A stretch of 64,000 bases of DNA. Origin: Sinorhizobium fredii NGR234 (GTDB taxonomy: Bacteria > Pseudomonadota > Alphaproteobacteria > Rhizobiales > Rhizobiaceae). A program made the translations under genes and the position numbers. The notes beneath the pieces were generated by a model. It had not been told where the DNA came from. It made no database searches and worked only from the letters and a program-made list of their open reading frames with translations. The DNA lies in contig NC_000914.2 of assembly GCF_000018545.1 (NCBI RefSeq), positions 186,001-250,000 of the forward strand, read 5' to 3'. Of this stretch, positions 49,069-57,321 are shown one piece after another. The stretch's first letter is position 1; the number at the start of each line of letters is the position of its first letter.

Positions 49069-50294
49069 TGGGCTTCTCCCGGCCATGGCAAAGCCAGTGT
49101 TCGCAACGCGTCGAGATCGACCTTGGCGTAAATTGCCGTTGTCTGCACATGACGGTGTCCCAGGACTTCGCCGATCTCACCCAGCGACGCGCCGCCACGC
49201 AGCATCTCCGAGGCAAGCCCATGTCGGAATTGGTGCGTTCCCTTTGTTGGAGAGTCGATGCCGGTCCTCTTGAGTGAGCGTCTGACAATTGACCCGAGTC
49301 CGCTCGGGCCCACGAAGCCTCGGATCGGGGCCTTGTCGCGTAGAAAAACACGGCGACTGGCATTGCGCGGACGCGCCCTCCACAGGTAGTCGGCAATCGC
49401 CTCGCCAACGTCCGCCGGCAACGGAAGTTCGTTACGTCCGTGTTTACCGCGCACCCGGATCCGTCCGGCTACCCAGTCAATATCGTCGAGCTCGAGCGTC
49501 ACCACCTCGCTCGACCGCAATCCCAGTCGCGCCAATGCGAGGATCATCGCATAATCGCGACATCCGATGGGCGTATCCCGATCGATGCTGGAGAGCAATC
49601 GGCTCACGTCATCGCGGCCGATTGCACGAGGAATGGATGAGAGCGACCAATTAGCCACGATCGGGACCGCGGCCGCGAGGTCCGACGTGATGTCCCCCCG
49701 ATAACGCGCATAGGAGAGAAATGACCGCAGTGCCGTGGTCACAATCTTTGCGCGTCGCATATTGAGGCGCGATACCTTCTTTTGCACGAAATCGGTCACG
49801 TCGGCGGCGCGCAATTGTGCGAGCGAGATCTCGCCATCACCGAAGCGGAAGCTGAGAAAATCCCGGACAACAGGTCGGTAATTTATGATCGTTTGACGCG
49901 ACAGGGCACGGGCGTCTCGCAGATGCCGCTCATATGCCTGCACATGTTGTTCTACCGCTGACGGGTTGTGATCGACCTCAATCTCTTCGGCGATCGCGTT
50001 TTGACTTCGAAGAAAAGCCAATAGATGTCGAAGAGCGGCGTCATCTCCAAGCTTTGGGCGCTGCACTCGGTCGAGCAAATAACGCCCAGCATGCTCTCCA
50101 TTTATGTCGCTGAGTCCAATCCCCTTTTGCCGAAGCCAACTGCTGAAGCCGGCAGCCATCAGCACCTGGTTCCTTGTAGAAACAAGGCCGTAGCCTCGAT
50201 CAACGAGCCATTCGGCAAAAGGAATAATGTAAATCGCCACCGGGCCCTCTGGCGGCCGCGACAGCGCAAAATCGGCATTGACGAAATACTTCAT
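49065..50294 (-). CDS. ritA: RIT2 tyrosine recombinase RitA
   Basis: 409-aa recombinase, first of the RIT2 trio. Start MKYFVNADFALSRPP at 50294 with GGGAGCG upstream. Motifs: LARLGLRSSEVVTLELDD (Arg), RVRGKHGRNELPLP (Lys), KGTHQFRHGLASEML (H-x-x-R), EVLGHRHVQTTAIYAKV (His, Tyr). Only loosely similar to RIT1 RitA, so the two RITs are different lineages rather than a recent duplication. Confidence 0.92.
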   Translation of the reverse strand: MKYFVNADFALSRPPEGPVAIYIIPFAEWLVDRGYGLVSTRNQVLMAAGFSSWLRQKGIGLSDINGEHAGRYLLDRVQRPKLGDDAALRHLLAFLRSQNAIAEEIEVDHNPSAVEQHVQAYERHLRDARALSRQTIINYRPVVRDFLSFRFGDGEISLAQLRAADVTDFVQKKVSRLNMRRAKIVTTALRSFLSYARYRGDITSDLAAAVPIVANWSLSSIPRAIGRDDVSRLLSSIDRDTPIGCRDYAMILALARLGLRSSEVVTLELDDIDWVAGRIRVRGKHGRNELPLPADVGEAIADYLWRARPRNASRRVFLRDKAPIRGFVGPSGLGSIVRRSLKRTGIDSPTKGTHQFRHGLASEMLRGGASLGEIGEVLGHRHVQTTAIYAKVDLDALRTLALPWPGEAQ

Positions 50295-50452
50295 TCTTCG
50301 CTCCCTTCCCAAGCTGGATTGCTGGAAGGGCTACGAACTATCTCTACACGCTATCTATAAAGCATTGAAATCTTTGATCGAAATCTAGTTACACGACATA
50401 GTCCGGCGGGGTAGATAGTGTCGCCTATATCGATCAAGACATAGCCGACACT

Positions 50453-50661
50453 CACTGGCCATGAAGCTTCTCCAGGCGGGCGTTGACCTTTTAACGATCC
50501 AAGCCTGGCTCGGGCACGCACAGGTCGCTACAACCCATCGCTATGCCGCCGCCGATGTCGAGATGATGCGCAAAGGTCTCGAGAAGGCTGGAGTCGCCGG
50601 CGATCTGGGCATCCGTTTCCGACCAAATGACGCCGTGCTGCAACTACTGAACAGTATCTGA
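50453..50661 (+). pseudogene. ritC: RIT1 RitC, C-terminal part
   Basis: MKLLQAGVDLLTIQAWLGHA and TTHRYAAADVEMMRKGL, carrying the last His and the nucleophile Tyr of ritC, ending QLLNSI just before the right RIT1 repeat. In frame with the 5' part once RIT2 is removed. Confidence 0.88.
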
Positions 50662-50663
50662 CT

Positions 50664-50746
50664 ATTATGTGGCGGAGAATTCCAGATTAGACGGGCCTCG
50701 GCTGGCGCCGCGACGGCTCCGCCACATAATCTCGCCCGGCACATAA
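50664..50746 (-). repeat. 83-bp terminal inverted repeat of RIT1, right
   Basis: Inverted near-copy of 43921-44003, ending GGCACATAA. It lies directly after the ritC stop. Confidence 0.88.
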
Positions 50747-50874
50747 TCGCATTTGGACTAACCCGCTCCGCTACCGCGGAGCGGCAAGGAGGTCATGTAT
50801 TCAGTAGGAGCCCCAACTGCGCGACGATGGGACGGCTGTTTGGCAGCCTATTCCATCAGACAGAGGAGCTCGTC

Positions 50875-51753
50875 ATGACCCCACTTCGCCAGCGCATGAG
50901 CGAGGACATGCAGGTGCGCAATTTCTCGCTCAATACCCAGCTTTCATATCTGCGGCAGGTGTCGCTGTTTGCACGACACTTCGGCAAGGCGCCGGACTTG
51001 CTCGGCCGCGAGGATATTCGGACCTATCAGGTCTATCTGGCCAACGAGAAGAAGCTGGCGCCTAACTCAATCCATATCGCCATTGCGGCGTTGCGCTTTT
51101 TCTTCAGCGTCACACTCGAGAGGGACTGGGTGCCTGCAGAGGTATTGCCGCTTCCGAAGAAGCCGCAGAAGCTGCCGATCATCCTCAGTCCGGATGAAGT
51201 ACAGCACTTTCTCGGCTGCGTGCTTGATCTCAAACACCACGCCATCCTGACGACGTGCTATGCCGCTGGCTTGCGCATCTCGGAAGCGGTTCAGCTGAAG
51301 CCCACGGACATCGACAGCCAGAGAATGGTCGTCCGTGTCGAGCAGGGTAAAGGCCAGAAGGACCGCTATGTGATGTTGTCGCCCAAGCTCCTGGAGATCC
51401 TGCGCGACTATTGGAGGATGCCGCGGCCAAAAGAGTGGCTCTTCCCCGGAGATCGCGCCGGCCACCCGATCACTCGGGATGCAGTCGGGCAAGCCTGTGC
51501 GAAAGCGCACGATCTCTCCCGCTTGTCCAAACCGGTGACGCCACATAGCTTGCGGCATGCCTTCGCCGTCCATCTCCTTGAGGCCGGCGCCGACGTGCGC
51601 ACCATTCAATTGCTGCTCGGTCACCGCAGCCTCGCGACCACCGCCCACTACCTGCGCATCGCCACCAACAAAGTCTGCGCCACCTCAAGCCCGTTCGAGC
51701 TTTTGCCCCGTCCGGCGCCCACGCCGCCGCCCGCCAAACCTGAGTATTTCTGA
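50875..51753 (+). CDS. Tyrosine recombinase/integrase preceding IS91-type transposase
   Basis: 292-aa XerD-like recombinase. Start MTPLRQRMSEDMQVRN at 50875 with GAGGAG upstream. Core-binding domain (YLRQVSLFARHFGKAP), then CYAAGLRISEAVQLKPTDID (Arg), VEQGKGQKDRYVMLS (Lys), VTPHSLRHAFAVHLL (H-x-x-R), LLGHRSLATTAHYLRI (His, Tyr). The stop is 7 bases before the IS91-type gene, a pairing common for this IS91 subgroup. Intact. Confidence 0.92.
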   Translation: MTPLRQRMSEDMQVRNFSLNTQLSYLRQVSLFARHFGKAPDLLGREDIRTYQVYLANEKKLAPNSIHIAIAALRFFFSVTLERDWVPAEVLPLPKKPQKLPIILSPDEVQHFLGCVLDLKHHAILTTCYAAGLRISEAVQLKPTDIDSQRMVVRVEQGKGQKDRYVMLSPKLLEILRDYWRMPRPKEWLFPGDRAGHPITRDAVGQACAKAHDLSRLSKPVTPHSLRHAFAVHLLEAGADVRTIQLLLGHRSLATTAHYLRIATNKVCATSSPFELLPRPAPTPPPAKPEYF

Positions 51754-51760
51754 GCTCCCG

Positions 51761-52957
51761 ATGGCCCGTTCGGGGCCGGAAGTGGCGGATATCTTCCGTC
51801 GCTACGGCGAGGCCTATCGTGCCCAGCACACGTCGCTTTCGACCGCGCAGCGCCGCGTCATGACGGCGATCGAGTTGTGCCGGACCGCCGCGCTCGGTGG
51901 GCACGTCGAAGCGTGCGATCAATGCGGCCACCGGCGCATCGCCTTCAACAGCTGCCGCGACAGGCATTGCCCCCGCTGCCAATCGCTTGCCCGTGCGCAA
52001 TGGCTGGAGGATCGTCGCGCCGAGCTGCTCGAAACACAGTACTTTCACGTCGTCTTCACACTGCCGGAGGCCATTGCCGCCATCGCTTACCAGAACAAGG
52101 CGCTCGTTTACGGGCTGCTCTTCCGCGCCACCGCCGAGACGCTACGCACCATCGCTGCCGACCCCCGACATCTCGGCGCCGAGATCGGCTTCTTCGCCGT
52201 CCTGCACACCTGGGGGCAAAATCTACTGCACCATCCCCATCTGCACTGCGTCGTCCCGGGTGGCGGGTTCTCGCCGGACGGCACGCAATGGATCGCCTGC
52301 AAACCCGGCTTCTTCCTGCCGGTCCGCGTGCTCTCTCGCCTGTTCCGACGCTTGTTTCTGGAGCACCTGGAGAAAGCCTTCGACGGCGGCAAGCTGCAGT
52401 TCTTCTCCGACTTGCGAGCCCTCAACGAGCGCAACGCCTTCCGGCGCTATCTGGCGCCGCTGCGAAAGGCCGAGTGGGTCGTCTTTGCCAAGCCGCCCTT
52501 CGCCGGGCCCGAACAGGTGCTCGATTACGTCGGCCGTTATACGCACCGCGTTGCCATCTCCAACAACCGGCTCGTCGATATCGAAGATGGAGCGGTGCGT
52601 TTCCGCTGGAAGGATTATCGGCACGGCGACCGGCAAAAGGTCATGACCGTGTCGACCGACGAATTCATCCGCCGCTTTCTGTTACACGTCCTGCCTGAGG
52701 GCTTCCACCGCATCCGCTATTACGGTTTCCTCGGCAATCGCTATCGCGAACAAAAGCTTGCCCAATGCCGCGACCTGCTCGGCATGTCCGTTCCCGCCCC
52801 ATCGGAGACCCAGGCGCCGAAGGAGTACCGCGACCGCTACGAGGAACTCACCGGGCGTTCCCTCAGACAATGCCCGGCCTGTCATCAAGGGCAGATGATC
52901 ACCATCGAAATCTTCGACGGCGTCACCGGACCGCCGCGATGCTGGGACACGTCATGA
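51761..52957 (+). CDS. IS91-family transposase (HUH, Y1)
   Basis: 398-aa rolling-circle-type transposase. Start MARSGPEVADIFRRYG at 51761. N-terminal zinc-binding region with cysteines (CDQCGHRRIAFNSCRDRHC, CPRC), the HUH metal motif HHPHLHCVVPGGG, and the tyrosine motif VGRYTHRVAISNNR. C-terminal CPACHQGQM is another cysteine pair. Intact. Expected to nick and transfer single-stranded DNA. Confidence 0.93.
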   Translation: MARSGPEVADIFRRYGEAYRAQHTSLSTAQRRVMTAIELCRTAALGGHVEACDQCGHRRIAFNSCRDRHCPRCQSLARAQWLEDRRAELLETQYFHVVFTLPEAIAAIAYQNKALVYGLLFRATAETLRTIAADPRHLGAEIGFFAVLHTWGQNLLHHPHLHCVVPGGGFSPDGTQWIACKPGFFLPVRVLSRLFRRLFLEHLEKAFDGGKLQFFSDLRALNERNAFRRYLAPLRKAEWVVFAKPPFAGPEQVLDYVGRYTHRVAISNNRLVDIEDGAVRFRWKDYRHGDRQKVMTVSTDEFIRRFLLHVLPEGFHRIRYYGFLGNRYREQKLAQCRDLLGMSVPAPSETQAPKEYRDRYEELTGRSLRQCPACHQGQMITIEIFDGVTGPPRCWDTS

Positions 52958-53321
52958 AAGAAGCGCTTTCATCGTCACCGTCGCACCGTTCCGCCGGAAA
53001 CCGGTCGGTCCCGAGAAGGTGCGTGCCGTTGCGCCTACCGATCCTTCCCGGCAGGTTACAATGGCAATCTCAACCCCTGTCGAATTCCATATCGGCGCTG
53101 CTTTCGTCCCGTGCACCCAGCGGCGGCGTACGTCATCACCGCCCCTGCGACGCCTTTCCTTCGAGCCGCACCATTCAATACCCATAGGACCTGAAACGCA
53201 CCCGCGGCTTAGTCCAACACGTTTTTAGCGCACCGTCGCCATCCGCCTCGGCGCGCGCGTCAACGTGGATACACGCGACGCCACGCTAAAAACGCTCTGC
53301 ATTATGTGGTGCGGCACATAA
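52958..53321. other. Non-coding 3' end of the 9.4-kb insertion
   Basis: 364 bases with no convincing gene. It contains GTTTTTAGCGCACCG near 53220 and, about 60 bases later, CGCTAAAAACGCTC (a likely hairpin or end structure), then the terminal GTGCGGCACATAA. Confidence 0.5.
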
Positions 53322-53327
53322 CCGTTC

Positions 53328-53564
53328 AATGGTTCGCTTTACGTGTTCCGATCGAAGCGGGCGGACCGTGTTCGGATAGTTTGGTGGGACGGCAGCGGGG
53401 TCTGCCTCTATTCGAAAACTCTGGAAGAGCAAAGCTTCTGCTGGCCGGGCATATCGGCGGCGCGGATGCGTCTGGACCATTCGCAGTTGATGGCGCTTCT
53501 GGCCGGGCTCGATTGGAAAAAGATCCGCCCGGCCAAGGTCAGGCGGCCGTTGTTAACGGGCTGA
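53328..53564 (+). pseudogene. tnpB: IS66 TnpB, C-terminal part
   Basis: NGSLYVFRSKRADRVRIVWW and DGSGVCLYSKTLEEQSFCW to the stop at 53564 complete the tnpB frame begun at 43813 after removal of the insertion. Confidence 0.92.
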
Positions 53565-53640
53565 AACCGGCCTGCGACATGATGAATCATGTGGCTGTAA
53601 CGGTTGGGAAAACGGCTGTTTTTGTGCTCTATTGCCTCCC

Positions 53641-55260
53641 ATGGTTTTGCCTGTTGCCGATCTTCCCGACGACGTCGATGCGCTGAAAGCGATGATCCTC
53701 GCAATGGCCAAGGAGCGAGCTGCGAACGAGGCCCGACTTGCAGCCGCGGCGGCAGAGGTCGCCCGGCTGAAGGCCGTCGAGAAAAGCGCCAACGAGCGGA
53801 TCGCCAACCTCACGTCGATCCTGAAAGTTCTGCAGCGCACGCAACATGGCACGCGGTCCGAGCGGCTGCGCTTGGCTGTCAACGACGAACAGGTGTCCTT
53901 TGCGTTCGAGGAGGTCGAAACCGGCCTTTCGGAAATCCAGAGCGAACTCAACCGCGCGGCCGGGGACAAGCCGAAGCGTGCGCCGCGTCCGCGCAAGGGC
54001 TTTGCCGCACACCTCGAACGCATCGAGGAGGTTATCGAGCCGGAAGTCCCGGCCGACTGCGCGGGGCTGGAAAAGGTTCTGATCGGCGAGGACCGCTCCG
54101 AGCGGCTGGACGTCGTGCCGCCGAAGTTCCGGGTCATCGTGACGCGCCGCCCGAAATACGCTTTCCGAGGCCGCGACGGCGTGGTTCAGGCACTGGCGCC
54201 GGCACACCTCATCGAAAGCGGCCTGCCGACGGAGCGGCTGCTCGCCTATATCGCCGTGTCAAAATACGCCGACGGCCTTCCGCTTTACCGGCAGGAGGCG
54301 ATCTATCTGCGCGATGGTGTCGAGGTCAGCCGATCACTGATGGCGCAGTGGATGGGGCATCTGGGCTTCGAGTTGCAGATGCTCGCCGATTATATCCTGG
54401 AGCGCGTCAAGGAGGGCGAAAGGGTCTTCGCCGACGAGACGACCTTGCCCACCCTTGCCCCCGGTTCCGGGAAAACCACCAAGGCCTGGCTGTGGGCTTA
54501 CGCACGCGATGATCGACCCTATGGCGGAACCAGTCCGCCGATGGTGGCCTACCGTTTTGAAGACGGCAGGGGCGCCGATTGCGTGGCGCGTCATCTCGCC
54601 GGATTCAGCGGCATTCTGCAAGTGGATGGCTACTCAGCTTATACCAACCTGGCCAAGGCGCGGGCCAAAACCGGCAGCAATGAAACGATCCAGCTCGCAG
54701 GGTGCTGGGCGCACCTGCGCCGCAAGTTTTACGACCTGCACATCAGCGGGGTCTCGCAAGCCGCAACGGATTCAATCATCGCCATGACCGAGTTGTGGAG
54801 GCTCGAGGATGAAGTGCGCGGCAAGGATGCCGCAAGCCGCGCTGAACTCCGCCAGGAAAAGTCCTCGGCCATCGTCGCCAGCCTCTTCGAGCTGTGGGAA
54901 AAGGAGCTGGGCAAGGTCTCGGGAAAATCCAAAACCGCCGAGGCGATCCGCTACGCGCTCACCCGGCGCGAGGCGCTGGAGCGCTTTCTGACGGACGGCC
55001 GTATCGAGATCGACTCCAACATCGTCGAACGGGCGATCAGGCCCCAAACGATTACGAGAAAGAACAGTCTATTCGCCGGCAGCGAGGGCGGTGGACGAAC
55101 CTGGGCGACGGTGGCCACCTTGCTGCAGACCTGCAAAATGAATGGCGTCGATCCGCTCGACTGGCTCTCGCAGACCTTGACCCGCATTGCTCAAGGCTGG
55201 CCCGCATCCGAAATCGAAGCGCTCATGCCCTGGAACTTCAAGCCTGACGCTATCGGCTGA
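53641..55260 (+). CDS. tnpC: IS66 transposase TnpC
   Basis: 539-aa DDE transposase of IS66. Start MVLPVADLPDDVDALK at 53641 (a TTG three codons upstream is possible). N-terminal coiled coil with AKERAANEARLAAAAAEV, a cysteine-containing middle part, GERVFADETTLPTL with the first Asp, LQVDGYSAYTNLAK with the second Asp, and SNIVERAIRPQTITRKN with the catalytic Glu. Intact, so transposase itself could still act on the element's ends. Confidence 0.94.
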   Translation: MVLPVADLPDDVDALKAMILAMAKERAANEARLAAAAAEVARLKAVEKSANERIANLTSILKVLQRTQHGTRSERLRLAVNDEQVSFAFEEVETGLSEIQSELNRAAGDKPKRAPRPRKGFAAHLERIEEVIEPEVPADCAGLEKVLIGEDRSERLDVVPPKFRVIVTRRPKYAFRGRDGVVQALAPAHLIESGLPTERLLAYIAVSKYADGLPLYRQEAIYLRDGVEVSRSLMAQWMGHLGFELQMLADYILERVKEGERVFADETTLPTLAPGSGKTTKAWLWAYARDDRPYGGTSPPMVAYRFEDGRGADCVARHLAGFSGILQVDGYSAYTNLAKARAKTGSNETIQLAGCWAHLRRKFYDLHISGVSQAATDSIIAMTELWRLEDEVRGKDAASRAELRQEKSSAIVASLFELWEKELGKVSGKSKTAEAIRYALTRREALERFLTDGRIEIDSNIVERAIRPQTITRKNSLFAGSEGGGRTWATVATLLQTCKMNGVDPLDWLSQTLTRIAQGWPASEIEALMPWNFKPDAIG

Positions 55261-55276
55261 CCGCTTACGATTTCTC

Positions 55277-55736
55277 TGACTGTGAGGATCTATGTCTACG
55301 CCTACAGCTAGCCCTAGCAGGCTGTTGAAGAAGTCTCCTGTTTGGCCCTGAGTATGGCCTCGTCGCCGTTGTGGTATGCGAAAGTGATCTCGACCGTAAG
55401 AGCGGCAAGGGAACCCCGTCTGGCGGAAGGGGGTGGCGGCCGGATATCGTAGCGCGTTGTGAGCCGATGTGAGCTTCTATGTCTGCGCCTCGTTCTGAAA
55501 CTAGTTCGCAGTCGAGGCAGCAGGCTGCGGCTCCCGCTTTGGATTGCCGAACGGCTTCCTGGACAAGCAAATGGCCGATGCGTAATGCATAGCCTCACAG
55601 TGCAACCACGCAACGGACACTACTGTCGCGTTTGTCGAGCCCACGACGTAGCGGCATGCGGCTGAGTACTGGCTGCATGGTGTTCAAATCCCTGACAAAC
55701 GAACAAGAATTTCGTTGACGCCCCCTTTCTGCAAAC
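55277..55736. other. Region between IS66 and luxR-like gene; IS debris and repeated start-like motifs
   Basis: About 460 bases. CAGGCTGTTGAAGAAG near 55318 is a common IS terminus, and the minus-strand frame down from 55440 (RRGSLAALTVEITFAYHN) looks like IS-derived debris. Two short ORF starts share ATGTCTnCGCCT: 55292 (MSTPTASPSRLLKKS, 19 codons) and 55471 (MSAPRSETSSQSRQQ, 37 codons), each after a TGTGAG block. Neither can be assigned. Confidence 0.4.
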
Positions 55737-55753
55737 TTGGCACGACTTTTGAA
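55737..55753 (+). promoter_or_regulatory. Probable sigma-54 -24/-12 promoter of the luxR-like gene
   Basis: TTGGCACGACTTTTGAA matches YTGGCACG-N4-TTGCW with correct spacing and one mismatch (C to A in the -12 dinucleotide). It is 70 bases before the ATG at 55823. About 40 bases upstream TGT-N11-ACA (55681-55697) is one base longer than a NifA site. Confidence 0.5.
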
Positions 55754-55822
55754 CCTCATTGGCGACGCGAGTAGGACTCGTCAACGATATACATTACTCA
55801 ACGGACGAAGGAGGAGAGCAAG

Positions 55823-56803
55823 ATGCCAGATCTCCATCGACTTGCATTGAGCGCCCTGCAATACCGGCCGGTGGGGGCGCAGAGCGGTAATGCCTCATCG
55901 GCTGCCGCGTCGTGCACCGGTGACTACATGGCGGGCGATTCGTCACTCGAGCGAGACTGTGGAAGACTCGCGGATGGCTGCAGTTTCCCTCAAGTCCGCG
56001 GATCGGCCACCGGAGTTTCTGATCAGTCCTTGGGAGGATCGATCCATTTCTCAAACGCAGGTAGGGACGAGTATGTGGTCGAGCTCGGCCGGCTTCTCGA
56101 CCTGACAGATGGTGTCGCTCAACCAAAAAAATTGTTCGACCTTTTGTCGGCTTTTGCGTTTAAATTTGGCTGCAAGTGGCTGGCCTATGGTCCGCTTACA
56201 AGCGACCATAAGGCTCTGAACCGAGTGAAATGCGACTCGGAAGAGATTCTGAATTATCCTGATGGTTGGCGGGAGCGATGTCTCGAAATGGGTTACGAGA
56301 CGATAGCCCCTGTCATCAAAGAGAGTCGAATGGGGGCTGGCCCGATTCGATGGAGCGACATGTACAGTGACGCAAGCACCACTGAATACGAGCGGCGCAT
56401 GTTTGACGAGGCTGCAATGTTTGGCTTGAGGTCCGGCATTACTGTTCCATTGCGTGGCCCTAGAGGTAGCTGCGCGATCATGAGCTTTGCTCGGCATTGC
56501 GAGCGTGAATTCCACGACAGAACAATCGCCTATTTACAACTTGCCGCGACCCATTTCCATCTGAGAGTCGCGAAAATCGCGAATTTGAACGCCGTCCAAA
56601 AAATTCCTGCCCTTTCTTTAAGAGAAAAAGAGTGTGTGTTGTGGGTGGCACGAGGGAAATCTTCGTGGGACATAGGGGTTATTATGCGGATTTCCGAAAA
56701 TACTGTGAACTTTCACATTAAGAACGTGATGCGGAAGTTGGGTACTTCGAGCAGAACCGTCGCAGCGATTAAAGCAATAAGCCTTGGAATTATCGAATTG
56801 TAA
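55823..56803 (+). CDS. LuxR-family quorum-sensing-type regulator (possible solo)
   Basis: 326-aa regulator; start MPDLHRLALSALQYR with GGAGGAG upstream. About 90 extra N-terminal residues precede the TraR-like autoinducer domain (about 95-235); the C-terminal GerE domain is LSLREKECVLWVARGKSSWDIG with NFHIKNVMRKLG. Gapless alignment to TraR (offset 92) keeps Tyr145, Trp149, Pro163, Trp177 and Gly205 (TraR Y53, W57, P71, W85, G113), but TraR Y61 is Cys153 and the ligand-amide contact D70 is Ala162. No LuxI gene is in the window. It is upstream of an aminotransferase and S9A peptidase gene. Resembles y4qH of pNGR234a from memory. It may bind a non-AHL or unusual ligand. Confidence 0.88.
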   Translation: MPDLHRLALSALQYRPVGAQSGNASSAAASCTGDYMAGDSSLERDCGRLADGCSFPQVRGSATGVSDQSLGGSIHFSNAGRDEYVVELGRLLDLTDGVAQPKKLFDLLSAFAFKFGCKWLAYGPLTSDHKALNRVKCDSEEILNYPDGWRERCLEMGYETIAPVIKESRMGAGPIRWSDMYSDASTTEYERRMFDEAAMFGLRSGITVPLRGPRGSCAIMSFARHCEREFHDRTIAYLQLAATHFHLRVAKIANLNAVQKIPALSLREKECVLWVARGKSSWDIGVIMRISENTVNFHIKNVMRKLGTSSRTVAAIKAISLGIIEL

Positions 56804-57321
56804 GAAGCGACCAAGCAACGTCAGGCTCGGGCACTCTCTAAAGGGAGTACAGGTGATTCGAACATCGGCCACGCTGCTACTCTTGTGAGCCTGCATTCAG
56901 AGCTCGCGGCCTCTGCACCGCGGCAGTGAGTTACCCACATGGCTGATCGTCAGACTCGGCTCGGAACCGATCTTGGAGGGAGCGCCAAGTCTTTATCGTG
57001 GGAGCCGCATCTGGCTGCATGGCGGCTACATGTCCTCTCGCGTCTGCAATAAGTAGTGCGACTCAGATAGTTTCAAGCTCTCAGGAAATCGGATGTCGAA
57101 AGGCACCAGGGGCAAACTCTCCTGGTTCTCGTCTAGTCATATCAGAACACGCGAATATACTGAAGAAGTGGCACCGACGATACTGCCAGCCTGGGTAGGC
57201 GCGTGGGCCTGCATCGCCGTGTAAAACCGCGGAGCCACGTAAAATTCCGATGTGGCATTGGCATCGGTTTCAAGAGCATGAGGCGCGCCGCTCTGACGCC
57301 ATCGTCTTGTTGAGGAAAATC
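56804..57321. other. Intergenic region luxR to aminotransferase
   Basis: 518 bases without a recognisable gene. Contains an 18-bp dyad at 56972-56989. No sigma-54 consensus seen. Confidence 0.4.
56972..56989. promoter_or_regulatory. Candidate LuxR-box-like dyad
   Basis: CTTGG-N8-CCAAG gives an 18-bp dyad, the length of a tra/lux box, 170 bases after the luxR-like gene and 332 before the aminotransferase start. Only five bases per arm match, so chance is possible. Confidence 0.3.

Larger units (their letters stand above)
47026..50444 (-). mobile_element. RIT2: second recombinase-in-trio element, intact
   Basis: About 3.42 kb in opposite orientation to RIT1, inserted in ritC and flanked by CCGACACT (47018-47025 and 50445-50452). 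The ends share ATCTACCCC and GACTATGTCG blocks in inverted orientation; the right side has an extra 35 bases (CCTATATCGATCAAGACATAG) before the repeat. Carries three intact overlapping recombinase genes. Confidence 0.87.
43921..53321 (+). mobile_element. 9.4-kb insertion: RIT element plus tyrosine recombinase and IS91-type transposase
   Basis: Flanked by 6-bp direct repeats CCGTTC (43915-43920, 53322-53327) in tnpB. Outer ends TTATGTGCCG and CGGCACATAA are inverted repeats. Contains a RIT element (43921-50746), interrupted by a second RIT element, then a separate tyrosine recombinase gene and an IS91-type HUH transposase gene. Whether all parts moved together or were added stepwise cannot be decided from one copy. 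Confidence 0.82.
43347..55268 (+). mobile_element. IS66-family element carrying a 9.4-kb insertion
   Basis: Left end GTAAGCGGGTAGGTCACC and right end CGGCTGACCGCTTAC, the typical IS66 termini, flanked by a perfect 8-bp direct repeat GATTTCTC (43339-43346 and 55269-55276). It carries tnpA, a split tnpB and tnpC. Without the insertion at 43921-53321 it is about 2.5 kb, normal for IS66. Confidence 0.93.

Noticed and set aside
55681..55697. TGT...ACA considered as a NifA upstream activator site
   Set aside because: Spacing is 11, not 10, bases; too weak to call.
57253..57275. TTGGCATCGGTTTCAAG considered as a sigma-54 promoter of the aminotransferase gene
   Set aside because: Mismatches in both the -24 block and all of the -12 block.
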